A DNA stretch of 64,000 nucleotides, taken from Costus lasius. Lineage: Eukaryota > Streptophyta > Magnoliopsida > Zingiberales > Costaceae. Under the pieces are notes generated by a model. That model was not told where the DNA came from and made no database searches. It saw only the letters and a program-made list of their open reading frames with translations. Position 1 is the stretch's first letter, and each line of letters begins with the position of its first letter. The DNA lies in assembly GCA_027563935.2 (NCBI GenBank), contig CM050446.2, positions 33,731,501 through 33,795,500 of the forward strand, read 5' to 3'. Shown piece after piece: positions 54,626-64,000 of the stretch. The position numbers were made by a program, and so were the translations under genes.

Positions 54626-55601
54626 TCGCTTCATCTAAGACGTAGGATTACTTGGCCAAGGTAATTTACGGGTTACATGCAATTTCAATTAAATCAGAAT
54701 GACAAATTTATAAGAAAAGACCAATAATGTAAATCAATCCATGAAAATCAGTGGGCTACGCCCAATAATCCCGAAAAAGGTATCTACTCGCTCATATTGC
54801 TAAGGAAATACATGTTTATGATGAACGAGTGAATATCTTCTAAGAAAAGAAATCACAAAAAGAACAACGAAATTGCCTTCTCCTCGTTCTGGAGATGAGG
54901 AAGAGTGGATCGATCTTCTAATTCGTGTGAAATCTCACCGGAGTATGCTCAGAAATCAAGTTGTCGCCTCTGTCGCCGCTGCCACTTGTGCTCGTCCGAA
55001 TCGCCCCCTTTCTCTCTTGAAAAATCTGATCTTTTATAGTTAGACCGGTTTGGAACCCATCAGCGAACATTTCTGCAAGGTTTGGTTCAAATCCGGTTCG
55101 AATCGGTGGAGAAACGGGTAAAAAACTTGCCGGGCGGAAGTTTTTACGGTCGGTGATGTGTTTACGGCTGCGGCCGTAAATATTTCTGTGTATAATGCTT
55201 TCGGTCACAGAAAGTTTCACGGTCCGTGATGGAAGTACGGCCACACCCGTGAAAGTTTATGTTCATTCCGACACTTAGCCGATTTTCGCTTTTCGCTCGT
55301 CGTCGCGTTCACGGCTGAATCTGCAATTAAGGCCAAGGCCGTAAATTTCTCGTTCTTAATTGTTTTCGCCCCAAATTTGTCGTGTAGGCCTGCGATCTCC
55401 TCGGGAATCATGCTTTGGCTTCAAACCCCTCAAAATCCTTTGTTTTTACACCATTTTACCTATATTTTCATTAAAACCAAGAAAAGTGAAGATTCCGTGC
55501 AAAGTAAAGCAAAAATACTAAAAATAGCACAAAATCATTCAATTAAGCTCAAAATATAATCTAAAATATAGGCAAAAACATAGTGTAAATGCAACGCATC
55601 A
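54626..55601 (-). repeat. Ath1 5' LTR, truncated
   Basis: Starts TGATGCGTTGCATTTAC at 55601 (minus strand) and aligns closely with the 3' LTR to near 36209. It stops at cgcttcatctaagac near 54626, joined directly to gag. About 450 bp of LTR end, the tRNA primer site and the gag start are deleted. The palindrome tttacggctgcggccgtaaa occurs at 55162-55181. Confidence 0.85.
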
Positions 55602-56127
55602 TACAGAGAGGGAAGTGAGAGAGGAGAGACCTGTACTTGGCGGTGAGGGTCGTCGCCGACGAGAGAGAGAGGTCTGTGAGGGGTTTTTATAACTGTAACC
55701 GTTGAGAGGAATAAAAGGTTTTTCCCCTGAATCTGGCGAAGATCCATTTTCTTCCCTGCTTTCTCCAGCGTTCCCTTCCGCATGCCATCATCGATGACGG
55801 TCCTCAGGCGACGCTTCCGCAACGATGACCAAGGCTAACGGGAGGAGGAGCCTCTCTGCCGCACGCCCAAGCTTCCTCACCCTTTTCTTCTCCAGCGACG
55901 AGCGTCAAACGTAGGTGGCGTTCAACGCACGACGGCGGCACGCAGAGAAGCCAAACGCGTTGAGGCATTTGTTTCGAAGTTAGCGAATTGATTTTGACTC
56001 AATTCGGGAAAATTTCGAATTCACGGCGGCAAAACGAAATTGGTTTGCAATTTTGATTTTTTGTTTGTCGGTGCACAGTTCGAGGAGAGGGGCTGACGTG
56101 GAGGCGTGAGTGGATTAGGGTGTGACA
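55602..56127 (+). repeat. Gyp3 5' LTR, second part
   Basis: It resumes at the second TACAG copy and ends TGTGACA at 56127, three bases before the primer site. It contains ccgctttctcc-like and gagagagaggt runs; no coding seen. A tttttataactg stretch near 55685 might be the promoter but is weak. Confidence 0.7.
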
Positions 56128-56130
56128 AAC

Positions 56131-56142
56131 TGGTATCAAAGC
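56131..56142 (+). promoter_or_regulatory. Gyp3 primer binding site (tRNA-iMet type)
   Basis: TGGTATCAAAGC, one mismatch from the standard TGGTATCAGAGC, 14 bases before the gag ATG at 56156. Confidence 0.8.
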
Positions 56143-56155
56143 AAGTTTTGATGAC

Positions 56156-57814
56156 ATGGTGAATCAAGAAGATCGCACAGCGCAGTTAGAGCAGGTGCTC
56201 AGCTTGACGGGGAACAGTGACGATGTGGTTGTTCCCCAAGTGGAGAATTTGCAGCACACGGTGGAGCAACAGAGGTTGCAAATTCTTGCTCTCCAACAAA
56301 CTTTGGCAGGAATGACTATGCTTCAACAAAGTTTGGAAAGAGTGGGCTGCGCTACAGGAGCGGGTAGCAGTGCAGGCAGTGGCACAACAACAGATGCAGG
56401 CTGAGATAGTGGTCTTACGCATGGCATTGGCGGCACAGACACAAAGAGGAGCATCAGTGACAATGGAAAATATGGAGCAGGCGGCTCCTATGTTGAAGGT
56501 ACGAGTCCCGGAACCTTCAACATCCAGAGGGGCTCGGTCATCTAAGGAACTAGGAAATTTTATCTGGGACATGGAACAATTCTTTGTCACCAATCATGTC
56601 CCAGACGGCGAGCGGGTGCAGGTGTGCACTACGTATCTCACTAACGATGGAAAAACTTTGGTGGTGTACCAAGGTTGATTCGACATCAGAAGCCCTGAGA
56701 TGGACCTGGGACATGTTCCGAGAGGAACTGCAATAGCAGTTTCTTCTCAAAAACTCGGTGGACCAGGCACGAGATGCAGTGGATCGGCTTAGACATACTG
56801 GTCCAATCCAGGAATATGTATGAGCCTATTCAGCATTGATGTTGTAGATTCTAGATATGTCAGAGGCGGATCGGAAGCATACCTTCCTTCGACATCTTCA
56901 GCCATGGGCTGAGGCAGAAGTCCGGCGGCATGCACCACAAGACTGGAGAGAGGCCGCAGTAGTGGCAGAATCCTTGGTGGATATGCGAGCTTCAGGATTG
57001 ATGTCCTCAAGAGCATCAAGGTTACCTCCGAAGTATCGCTCTCTAGCAAGGGCGAGAGCACCAGAAAGAGAGAGACCCTTTCCCTAGTGGGGCGGTGGCC
57101 AGCTGGCACGACAGGAGCAGAATCGACCTATAGAGCGGGCACAGTCTCAACCGAGACCGATGCGATGCTTTTTGTGCAAAGGCTCACATCGAATGCGCGA
57201 TTGTCCGGAACAAGAACAGATTTCGGCAATTGCAGCTATCGTACATCGAGAGTTGGCAGAAAAGAACGGAGATGAGGGTGACCCTGTGGTCACATGCATT
57301 AGAGGGATGACCCTGAATGCGATCACGACAGTGTCTGCCTCAGGTGAAGTAGGATTAATGTATGTTTCGATGCAAGGTCAATGGAGTCGAGGTGGAGGCA
57401 ATGGTCGACACCTGCGCGACTCATCTATTTGTGTCAGAACGAATGGCTGCACAGCTTGGCTTACGCACTTCATCGACGATGACTCAGATGAAGACCGTCA
57501 ATGCCATAGAGCAGCCGATGGTGGCTATTTCCTATGACATTCCAGTGAAGCTTGGAGACTGGATGGGATGACACCACGTTTGAGTGGCAAAGATGGATGA
57601 TTACGACATCGTCCTTGGGATCGAACTGCTTCGACGAGCGAAGGTTTCGATCATTCCACAGTTGGAAGGAGTCCAAGTGCTTCATGAGGGAGCATCAGGG
57701 TGGGTCTTTGGTGTTCAGCGAGGCAACTCGATGGCCTTGACTTCGAGAACGCGGGGGACATGTAGAGTGACGGATCCCGCACGAGCACGAGGTGCTCATA
57801 TTGCAGCGTGGTTG
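56156..57814 (+). pseudogene. Gyp3 gag and protease
   Basis: ATG 56156 opens MVNQEDRTAQLEQVLSLTGN with a leucine-rich coiled-coil-like segment (VENLQHTVEQQRLQILALQQ). After a frameshift near 56390 come RVPEPSTSRGARSSKELGNF, IWDMEQFFVTNHVPDGERVQ, then the capsid region with stops near 56677, 56735 and 56821, WREAAVVAESLVDMRASG, and a zinc knuckle CFLCKGSHRMRDC. The protease has NGVEVEAMVDTCATHLFV (usually D-T-G-A-T; Gly is Cys) and YDIVLGIELLRRAKVSIIP. TRG-R interrupts it at 57815. At least five breaks are seen, so it is dead. Confidence 0.8.
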
Positions 57815-59532
57815 TGATGACACCAAAATTCATAGTATATTTTGTGTCATTTCATGTGTCTTTTTGTGTCATATTTATGCTCTTTTGCTTGTTTTTAAGC
57901 CTTATTTGTCAAATATTGCAGAATCTACACTATTTCTTATTTTTGATCATTTTCAGGTTAAAAGTGCCATATTTTGATGGATTTTAGAAGATTTGAGCAC
58001 ACCAATAGATTCCATACGTCGAAACAAAGCTGCCCATCAATTTTCATGAAATTTGGAGCCAAATTGCAAAAATACGGCACTACCGTATTTTCTAGACAAA
58101 CTACTATGGTACCGTATTTTTGGATGACTTAAATCAGAGATTTTGGGCAAAATACGGCACTACCGTATCTTTGGGACAAAATCTCATGGTACCGTATTTT
58201 TGGAGGATTTTATACAGAAAATTTTGGAATTCTGGGTCGTTTTTCGCGAGTTTTTTGGGTCCGAATTTTGCGCGGACCATAACTTTTGATCCAGAGCTCC
58301 AAATTGAGATCCGAAAGATGTTACGGACTCGTCTTTAAGAGGGGAAGACGTACAAATAGAAATCACCAATGTTTATCACCAATTGAGAGAGCAATCATCA
58401 GAGACGTGGTTAGGGTTTGTCCTCGCGCCGAGAGGTGTAGAGGACATCTCAGATCGTTATTTTTACATAGAAGCTTCATCTGGAGTAGGAGAGCACGCCC
58501 CAGAAGTTTCAGAGCGTTTGGAGTCCGATCGAGGGAGAAATTATCAAAATAGTGGTGATAGCACTGTTCACAAGCGAAATTACGGGTTATATTTCAATTA
58601 CAACCCTGTTTTGTAACTTTTCTTCCCCTTTTTCGCTTTCTAATCCTCTGAAATTATGGTTTGTTGCAATCCTTTCACCATGAAAGCTTAGATCTTCTTT
58701 TGGGACATGGGGTGTAATCCCCTTAGTTTGTTAATGACTAGAAAACATTGATTTTTGTCAAGTTTAATTTTAATATGATAATTTTACTTTTGTGATTGAT
58801 TATTATTTAATTCTCTTTAGTTTTATAAATATCCGCATGTTTTAGAGTTTTGCGAAATAGACCGAGAGGTTGATCGTTTGAAATTCGGAACCCTAGGAAT
58901 CGTTGAGTTTGGAACTATCGTGAGAGATTAGGTAGTTTTTCGAATTCTGATCTTTAGTGATTTTATTGCCATGTTGAGTTTCTGATACTTTGGATTGAGT
59001 TATTGTGTTAGACTTGATTTGATCTTGCACGAGAGTGAGGATCGAGTCGTCGGAAAAACATAAGTAAAACCTGTGTTGAGTTTCAGGATGCACGAGAGTG
59101 ATCCTTGAGATTCCACTTGAGATGATTGACTTATAATTCGGATGCATGAGAGTGATCCTTGAGTTCTTTGTTCAATGATTCACTTATCTTTAGCATTGAG
59201 AATAGGTCTTGCACGAGAGTGAGGATCAGTTATCTGCATGATTGTCTACACGAGAGTGAGACAATACCTTTATGAAGTGAATTAGGTCTTTATCATAATA
59301 GAATTAAACTGACAACCTTTATTTCCTTCTAGTCATTAGAATTAAGGTGGATGAAATCATAGTCCCAGTTTCTCTCTGATTATCTTTTTCGTGTGTTCTC
59401 CATCATTGCTTTTCATCATATTCGGTTTGCTTAGCTAGTGAGAACACAACTATTTGGTACTTAACAATAAGGTCTCTATGGTTCGATATCTATTTTATTA
59501 CTTTGAGTATCCGTGCACTTGCCCACACAACA
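57815..59532 (+). repeat. TRG-R first LTR
   Basis: 1718 bp from TGATGACACC to CACACAACA. Palindromes lie at 58070-58205 and five GCACGAGAGTGA motifs at about 59026-59262. A leader-like block near 58370-58540 resembles the second LTR; its open frame is not conserved as protein and is not called. Confidence 0.85.
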
Positions 59533-59645
59533 GGTTGCGACGTTTGAGCCTTATGTGTTATTTCATAAAAGAGCATATTTTCCATACTTAACGTTATTCT
59601 TTATTTATTTGCTTGAGGACAAGCAAAGTTTGAGCCTTATGTGTT
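59533..59645 (+). other. Remnant of a deleted TRG body between two LTRs
   Basis: 113 bp: two copies of tttgagccttatgtgtt and the gcttgaggacaagcaaag block. The same block sits immediately before the 3' LTR of TRG-L (minus strand, 2178-2215), which shows that this is the 3' end of an internal region. Confidence 0.8.
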
Positions 59646-61419
59646 TGATGACACCAAAATTCATAGTATATTTTGTGTCATTTCATGTGTCTTTTTGTGT
59701 CATATTTATGCTCTTTTGCTTATTTTTAAGCCTTATTTGTCAAATATTGCAGAATCTACACTATTTCTTGTTTTTGATCATTTTCAGGTTAAAAGTGCCA
59801 TATTTTGATGGATTTTGGAAGATTTGAGCACACCAATGGATTCCAGACGTCGAAACAAAGCTGCCCATCAATTTTCATGAAATTTGGAGCCAAATTGCAA
59901 TATACGGCATTACCGTATTTTCTGGACAAACTACCACGGTATCGTATTTTTGGATGACTTAAATCAGAGATTTTGGGCAAAATACGGCACTACCGTATCT
60001 TTGGGATAAAATCTCACGGTACCATATTTTTGGAGGATTTTATATAGAAAATTTCGAAAATCTGGGTAAAAATACGGCACTGTCGTTTTTTACGGTAAAA
60101 CTTTCACGGTGCCATATTGTGGGCCGTTTTTCGCGAGTTTTTCGGGTCCGAATCTTGCGCGGACCATAACTTTTGATCCATAGCTCAAAATTGAGATTCG
60201 AAAGATGCTACGGACTCATCTTGAAGAGGCGAGGACGTACGAATAGAAAGCACCAATTGTTATCACCAATTGAGAGAGCAATCATCAGAGAGGCAATTAG
60301 GGTTTGTCCTCGTGCCGAGAGGCATAGAGGACATTTCATGTCATACTTTTTACACCGAAGCTTTGCCTGGAGTAGGAGAGCACGCCCCAGAAGTTTTAGA
60401 GCGTTTGGAGTCCGATCGAGGGAGAAATCATCAAAATAGTGGTGACAACACTGTTCACAAGCGAAATTACGGGTTGTATTTCAATTACAACCCTGTTTTG
60501 TAACTTTTCTTCCCCTTTTTCACTTTCTAATTCTCTGAAATTGTGGTTTGTTGTAATCCTTTCACCATGAAAGCTTAGATCTTCTTTTGGGACATGGGGT
60601 GTAATCCCCTTAGTTTGTTAATGACTAGAAAATATTGATTTTTGTCAAGTTTAATTTTAATATGATAATTTTACTTTTGTCATTGATTGTTCTTTAATTC
60701 TCTTTAGTTTTATAAATATCCGCATGTTTTAGAGTTTTGCGAAATAGACTGAGAGGTTGATCGTTTGAAATTCGGAACCCTAGAAATCGTTGAGTTTGGA
60801 ACTATCGTGAGAGATTAGGTAGTTTTTCGAATTCTGATCTTTAGTGATTTTATTGCCATGTTGAGTTTCTGATACTTTGGATTGAGTTATTGTGTTAGAC
60901 TTGATTTGATCTTGCACGAGGGTGAGGATCGAGTCGTCGAAAAACCATAAGTAAAAACTGTATTGAGTTTCAGGATGCACGAGAGTGATCCTTGAGATTC
61001 CACTTGAGATGATTGACTTAGAATTCGGATGCACGAGAGTGATCCTTGAGTTCCTTGTTCAATGATTCACTTATCTTTAGGATTGAGAATAGATCTTGCA
61101 CGAGAGTGAGGATCAGTTATCTGCATGATTGTCTGCACGAGAGTGAGACAATACCTTTATGAAGTGAATTAGGTCTTTATCATAATAGAATTAATCTGAC
61201 AACCTTTATTTCCTTCTAGTCATTAGAATTAAGGTGGATGAAATCATAGTCCCAGTTTCTCTCTGATTATCTTTTTCGTGTGTTCTCCATCATTGCTTTT
61301 CATCATATTCAGTTTGCTTAGCTAGTGAGAATACAACTATTTGGTACTTAACAATAAGGTCTCTGTGGTTCGATATCTATTTTATTACTTCGAGTATCCG
61401 TGCACTTGCGGACACAACA
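59646..61419 (+). repeat. TRG-R second LTR
   Basis: 1774 bp from TGATGACACC to GACACAACA. Palindromes at 59895-60120, one pair more than in the first LTR. Five GCACGAGAGTGA motifs at 60907-61150. It is followed by the primer site and is therefore the functional 5' LTR of the body that remains. Confidence 0.85.
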
Positions 61420-61425
61420 AGTTTT

Positions 61426-61443
61426 TGGTGCCGTTGTCGGGGA
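61426..61443 (+). promoter_or_regulatory. TRG-R primer binding site (tRNA-Asp type)
   Basis: TGGTGCCGTTGTCGGGGA starts six bases after the LTR. It differs at two positions from TGGCGCCGTTGCCGGGGA, the primer site complementary to tRNA-Asp that is typical of Athila elements. This links the TRG family to Athila rather than to the iMet-primed gypsy elements here. Confidence 0.85.
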
Positions 61444-61685
61444 CCTTAGTTTTGTTAATATCAAAATAGTTGTTAGTATTGCTAGACTAAGTTTTATTTA
61501 TTTTAGATTTAACTTTATTTTTTGTTTTTGCAGGTTTTGGATTTTCATAGTTGTAACAGAACTGTGAATTCTTAAATTTGTAAATTTGCTTGTGTTTTAT
61601 TCTTTTTAATTTTTCTATATTGTGAAAAAAAAAATCTTATTGATTGGTGTTGGATTTTCTCTCTATTATTGATAGATTTGAAAAT

Positions 61686-63047
61686 ATGTCTTTTAATTAC
61701 AACTCCTAGGCAACTGAAAGAGGTGAGGTATACATGCCACCAAGTAAGTCTCTTGTAGATACGTTTAACTCTTTTATGCAATCTTCTAGGACATCTTATT
61801 CTCCTGTTAGATGTGAAATTTGTGGATATTTTGATCATTGTTCCTCTAATTGTCAATTTTTAAATTCCAATTCACCATGGTATCAAGATAATCAATATGA
61901 TTCTAGATCTTTTTATGATGATTGCTCAAACTATACTTTTGAACCATGCTTTGAGAAAACTGAGAAATCTAGCCTAGAGATTATGTTTGAAAAGTTCATG
62001 AAACAAGATGTGAGTGAGACCCTCAAACAAATCAATTCTAAGTTGGATGACATGGTTGCACACAATGAAATTTTAGAAACCCAATTAGCACAACAAGCTT
62101 GTTTATTTGAGTTTGATTTGGAAGCTAAAAAGATTGATTTAGAAAATTCCCCCACTGATTATGATTGTTTTGAGATTGAGCCTTATGTGGACACTAATGC
62201 ATCTCACTCTGATTTTGATAATTCTAAAATCGATTCCTTTGATAATGTATTATTGGAAAAAGTTGAGGAAATTGAAATTGAAAAACCCTATTTTGATGAA
62301 ATTGATGTTTTTTATGATATATCATTTATGGTTAAATCTGATGAGTTTGAAAATTGTGATATTGATGTACCTCAATTTGATTTTGATGATATTGTTGAAA
62401 TTAATGATAAATCTTTTGTGGCTAACTCCGATTCTATTAATTCTTTTGCTAACATTGATAAATCTCGTGATTTTTCATATGATTCTGATTTTGACTCTTC
62501 TGATGATGAATTATTTGCGGGGAGGCATGAGAAAATTGATTTTGAAGAGTCTCATCTTGATTTTATTGATAATTTTGATATTGAAAAATTGTTTGATGAT
62601 GAACATGAGGAAATTGAAAAAGATTTGAAAAATACAAACACTGATGAATCTCACTCTGATGTTTTGCCCATATCTTTTGTTGAATCTTTTGATTTATTTG
62701 AAAATTCATGCTTTATTGAGGAATCTAATGAAAGGCATAAAACTTATTTTGATGATCCAATATTTGAATCTTTTGATCTTAGCCCTAATCTTATTGAAAT
62801 TGAAAATATTAATTTGAAGAAGGGACTAATGATTTTGCTTTTTGATAAACATAGAAAGATCATAAAGATTTCTTTGAGTGGATTTGAGAACTTTAATTTT
62901 AAATTCTGCATATTTAAGAAAGCCACTTTGATTATGATTTATATTGAATTCTGGATATTTGGATTAGTGGCTAAACTTCTTGGACAGAGGAAATGCAGAA
63001 TATTATATGCCTTATACTTTGGTACTAATTCACCTGCTTCACCATGA
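61686..63047 (+). pseudogene. TRG-R acidic gag-like protein, one early stop
   Basis: The probable start is ATG 61686 (MSFNYNS), as in TRG-L. A TAG at 61707-61709 replaces the TGG codon of TRG-L. From ATG 61734 the frame is open for 437 codons to TGA 63047. A zinc knuckle CEICGYFDHCSSNC (C-x2-C-x4-H-x4-C) lies at residues about 27-40. Residues about 120-340 are extremely rich in Asp, Glu, Phe and Ile (DSDFDSSDDELF, LFDDEHEEIEKDL). The C-terminus has IENINLKKGLMILL and WIFGLVAKLLG, both conserved in TRG-L. No protease or polymerase motif. Possibly a particle protein; function not shown. If the stop is ignored or the second ATG used, it could still be made. Confidence 0.7.
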
Positions 63048-64000
63048 GATTTGATTTTTGGTCAAGCTATGGACCTAAAATTAGCGATTCTTGGGAGGCA
63101 ACCCAAACACACTTTTACTTTGCTTAGTTTCTTTTATTTTAGTTTATTTTTAGTATTTATTTTCCTTTTCTTGTTGCAGGAAAATAAAATTCTTTACGGT
63201 TGCACTGCTTTCCTTAGACACCTGCGGCTTCTTCTCCTGATTTGCAGCACCTCTAGCCACCACTGCATCTGCCTCTGACATCACTGTCTCCAGCCGTCGA
63301 CACTGGATCATACCACCAGCAGATTCTTATTTCTTTTGCCTGCCTCTTATTCCATGATTTTATTTATTTTTGCAGCAGTTCTTTATTATTGACTCTGATT
63401 TTTTTTATGTAGTACTATCTTTTGCACCAGCTGACGATCTCACCTCCAGGACTGTATTCTCTAGCAGGCCACTAGAGATTACTCACTCTACTGTTGGCAC
63501 CATCACCATCATTGCTAGCAACTTTTCAGCTAGCTTCTGTTCTATATCTGTTTCTCACCTGCATCAGCTCTTTTCACCTGCACCCTTTTGGACCATTGAT
63601 GATATCTCTGATTTCCTATTGAAAATATTATTGTTCTATTTTTGTTTGATTATGTAAGAGATTATTTTTTGATTTGAGCCTTATGTATCTTAAATTGTGT
63701 AAATAAAACTTTCAAAAGGCACATCTTTGAACCTAGCAGCATATGCCTAGACACTATTTTTGATCTGAGCCTTATGTACTTTGGGTCAGAGCTTGCTATA
63801 TAGTTTTGTGAGTATTGTTTACACTCTCTTGTATTCATGATTATTTCATATGGTTGCATCTTTGATTTGTTATCACTTTACACCTTTTGCATTGTTTGAG
63901 CCTTATGTGATTATATGGACCAATCATGTTACACTTTTGACTATGATTATATGAGTTTTCATGCTTCACACCTTTTACATTGAATTAGAGATTTTTTTTA
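63048..64000 (+). other. TRG-R 3' internal non-coding region
   Basis: It starts with the ttgggaggcaacccaa block (about 63089-63104) shared with TRG-L. The tttgagccttatgt motif recurs near 63675, 63766 and 63896. No coding is supported; the open frames here have no counterpart in TRG-L. The window ends before the 3' LTR. Confidence 0.6.

Larger units (their letters stand above)
35717..55601 (-). mobile_element. Ath1: Athila-like Ty3/gypsy element, target duplication TACAG
   Basis: 19885 bp including nested insertions, flanked by TACAG at 35712-35716 and 55602-55606. Minus strand order: 5' LTR (55601 to about 54626, truncated), gag, protease, reverse transcriptase, RNase H, integrase (to about 48006), then copia block Cop4, the 3' untranslated region, polypurine tract and 3' LTR (37138-35717). 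The gag motif HPNLSYKNN and protease motif DLGASVSLMP are typical of the Athila group. The 5' LTR end, primer site and gag N-terminus are deleted. S3 interrupts gag. Confidence 0.9.
35265..57814 (+). mobile_element. Gyp3: Ty3/gypsy element, 5' LTR split by Ath1
   Basis: The 5' LTR starts TGTTAGGCC at 35265, is interrupted by Ath1 (TACAG at 35712-35716 and 55602-55606) and ends TGTGACA at 56127, about 0.97 kb when Ath1 is ignored. A primer site (56131) and gag-protease follow to 57814, where TRG-R begins. Pol and the 3' LTR, if present, lie beyond the window. Inferred order of events: Gyp3 into copia Cop3, then Ath1 and TRG-R into Gyp3. Confidence 0.8.
57815..64000 (+). mobile_element. TRG-R: gag-only LTR retrotransposon with doubled 5' LTR
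   Basis: Order: LTR (57815-59532), a 113-bp remnant, LTR (59646-61419), tRNA-Asp type primer site (61426), gag-like gene (61686-63047), 3' non-coding region to the window edge. The two LTRs are nearly identical apart from a roughly 56-bp palindrome unit missing from the first. The 113-bp remnant holds the gaggacaagcaaagtttgag block that normally precedes a 3' LTR, so an upstream body was deleted between two LTRs of a tandem array. It interrupts Gyp3; its right end lies outside the window. No pol is visible. Confidence 0.8.

Noticed and set aside
62161..62628. 155-codon Leu/Ile/Met-rich frame resembling a membrane protein
   Set aside because: It is a shifted reading of the Asp/Glu-rich gag-like gene of TRG-R (GAT and GAA runs read as ATG, ATT and AAA) and does not match an independent gene.

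Overview
The window is plant nuclear DNA, almost certainly from intergenic heterochromatin of a flowering plant. The evidence is nested LTR retrotransposons of the Ty1/copia and Ty3/gypsy (chromovirus-like and Athila-like) groups, tRNA-iMet and tRNA-Asp type primer sites, a hAT DNA transposon and two short TTA-flanked DNA elements. No intact host gene is visible; one short stretch (17645-18600) looks like a host gene fragment with a plausible intron. I cannot name the species.

Layout. 1-457: copia LTR piece. 458-8375: TRG-L, a minus-strand LTR element carrying only a gag-like gene. 8376-17644: plus-strand copia remnant (Cop1), split by gypsy element Gyp1 (9389-15284), whose 5' LTR is split by solo LTR S1 (11190-12749, target duplication AAGAC). 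17645-18600: gene fragment. 18600-32405: minus-strand, badly decayed copia (Cop2), split by gypsy element Gyp2 (19914-28560, duplication TATAC), itself split by solo copia LTR S2 (21563-23495, duplication CAAAG). 32406-35264: copia LTR (Cop3) with two small DNA elements. 35265 onward: a five-deep nest. Copia LTR Cop3 is cut by gypsy Gyp3; the 5' LTR of Gyp3 is cut by Athila-like Ath1 (35717-55601, duplication TACAG); Ath1 is cut by copia block Cop4 and by solo LTR S3 (51895-53762, duplication GATGT); Cop4 is cut by a hAT transposon (43116-46731, duplication ATGCCAGA). 57815-64000: TRG-R, a plus-strand relative of TRG-L with two adjacent LTRs, inserted in Gyp3.

The hAT transposase (680 aa) is the only full-length uninterrupted gene of recognised function; nearly all retroelement genes carry stops, frameshifts or lost catalytic residues. 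Two features stand out. First, in the gypsy group Gyp1/Gyp2/S1 the pol reading frame runs into the LTR. The LTR holds a fast-changing translatable repeat array followed by a conserved peptide tail ending near FCCFVA, and two of these LTRs share an in-frame TGA at the same place. Second, the TRG family has about 1.7 kb LTRs full of short ACGGC/GCCGT palindromes, a tRNA-Asp type primer site and a single strongly acidic gag-like protein with one zinc knuckle, but no visible pol. It may depend on Athila-like partners. Boundaries backed by target duplications are reliable; those marked approximate are estimates from copy-to-copy comparison by eye.
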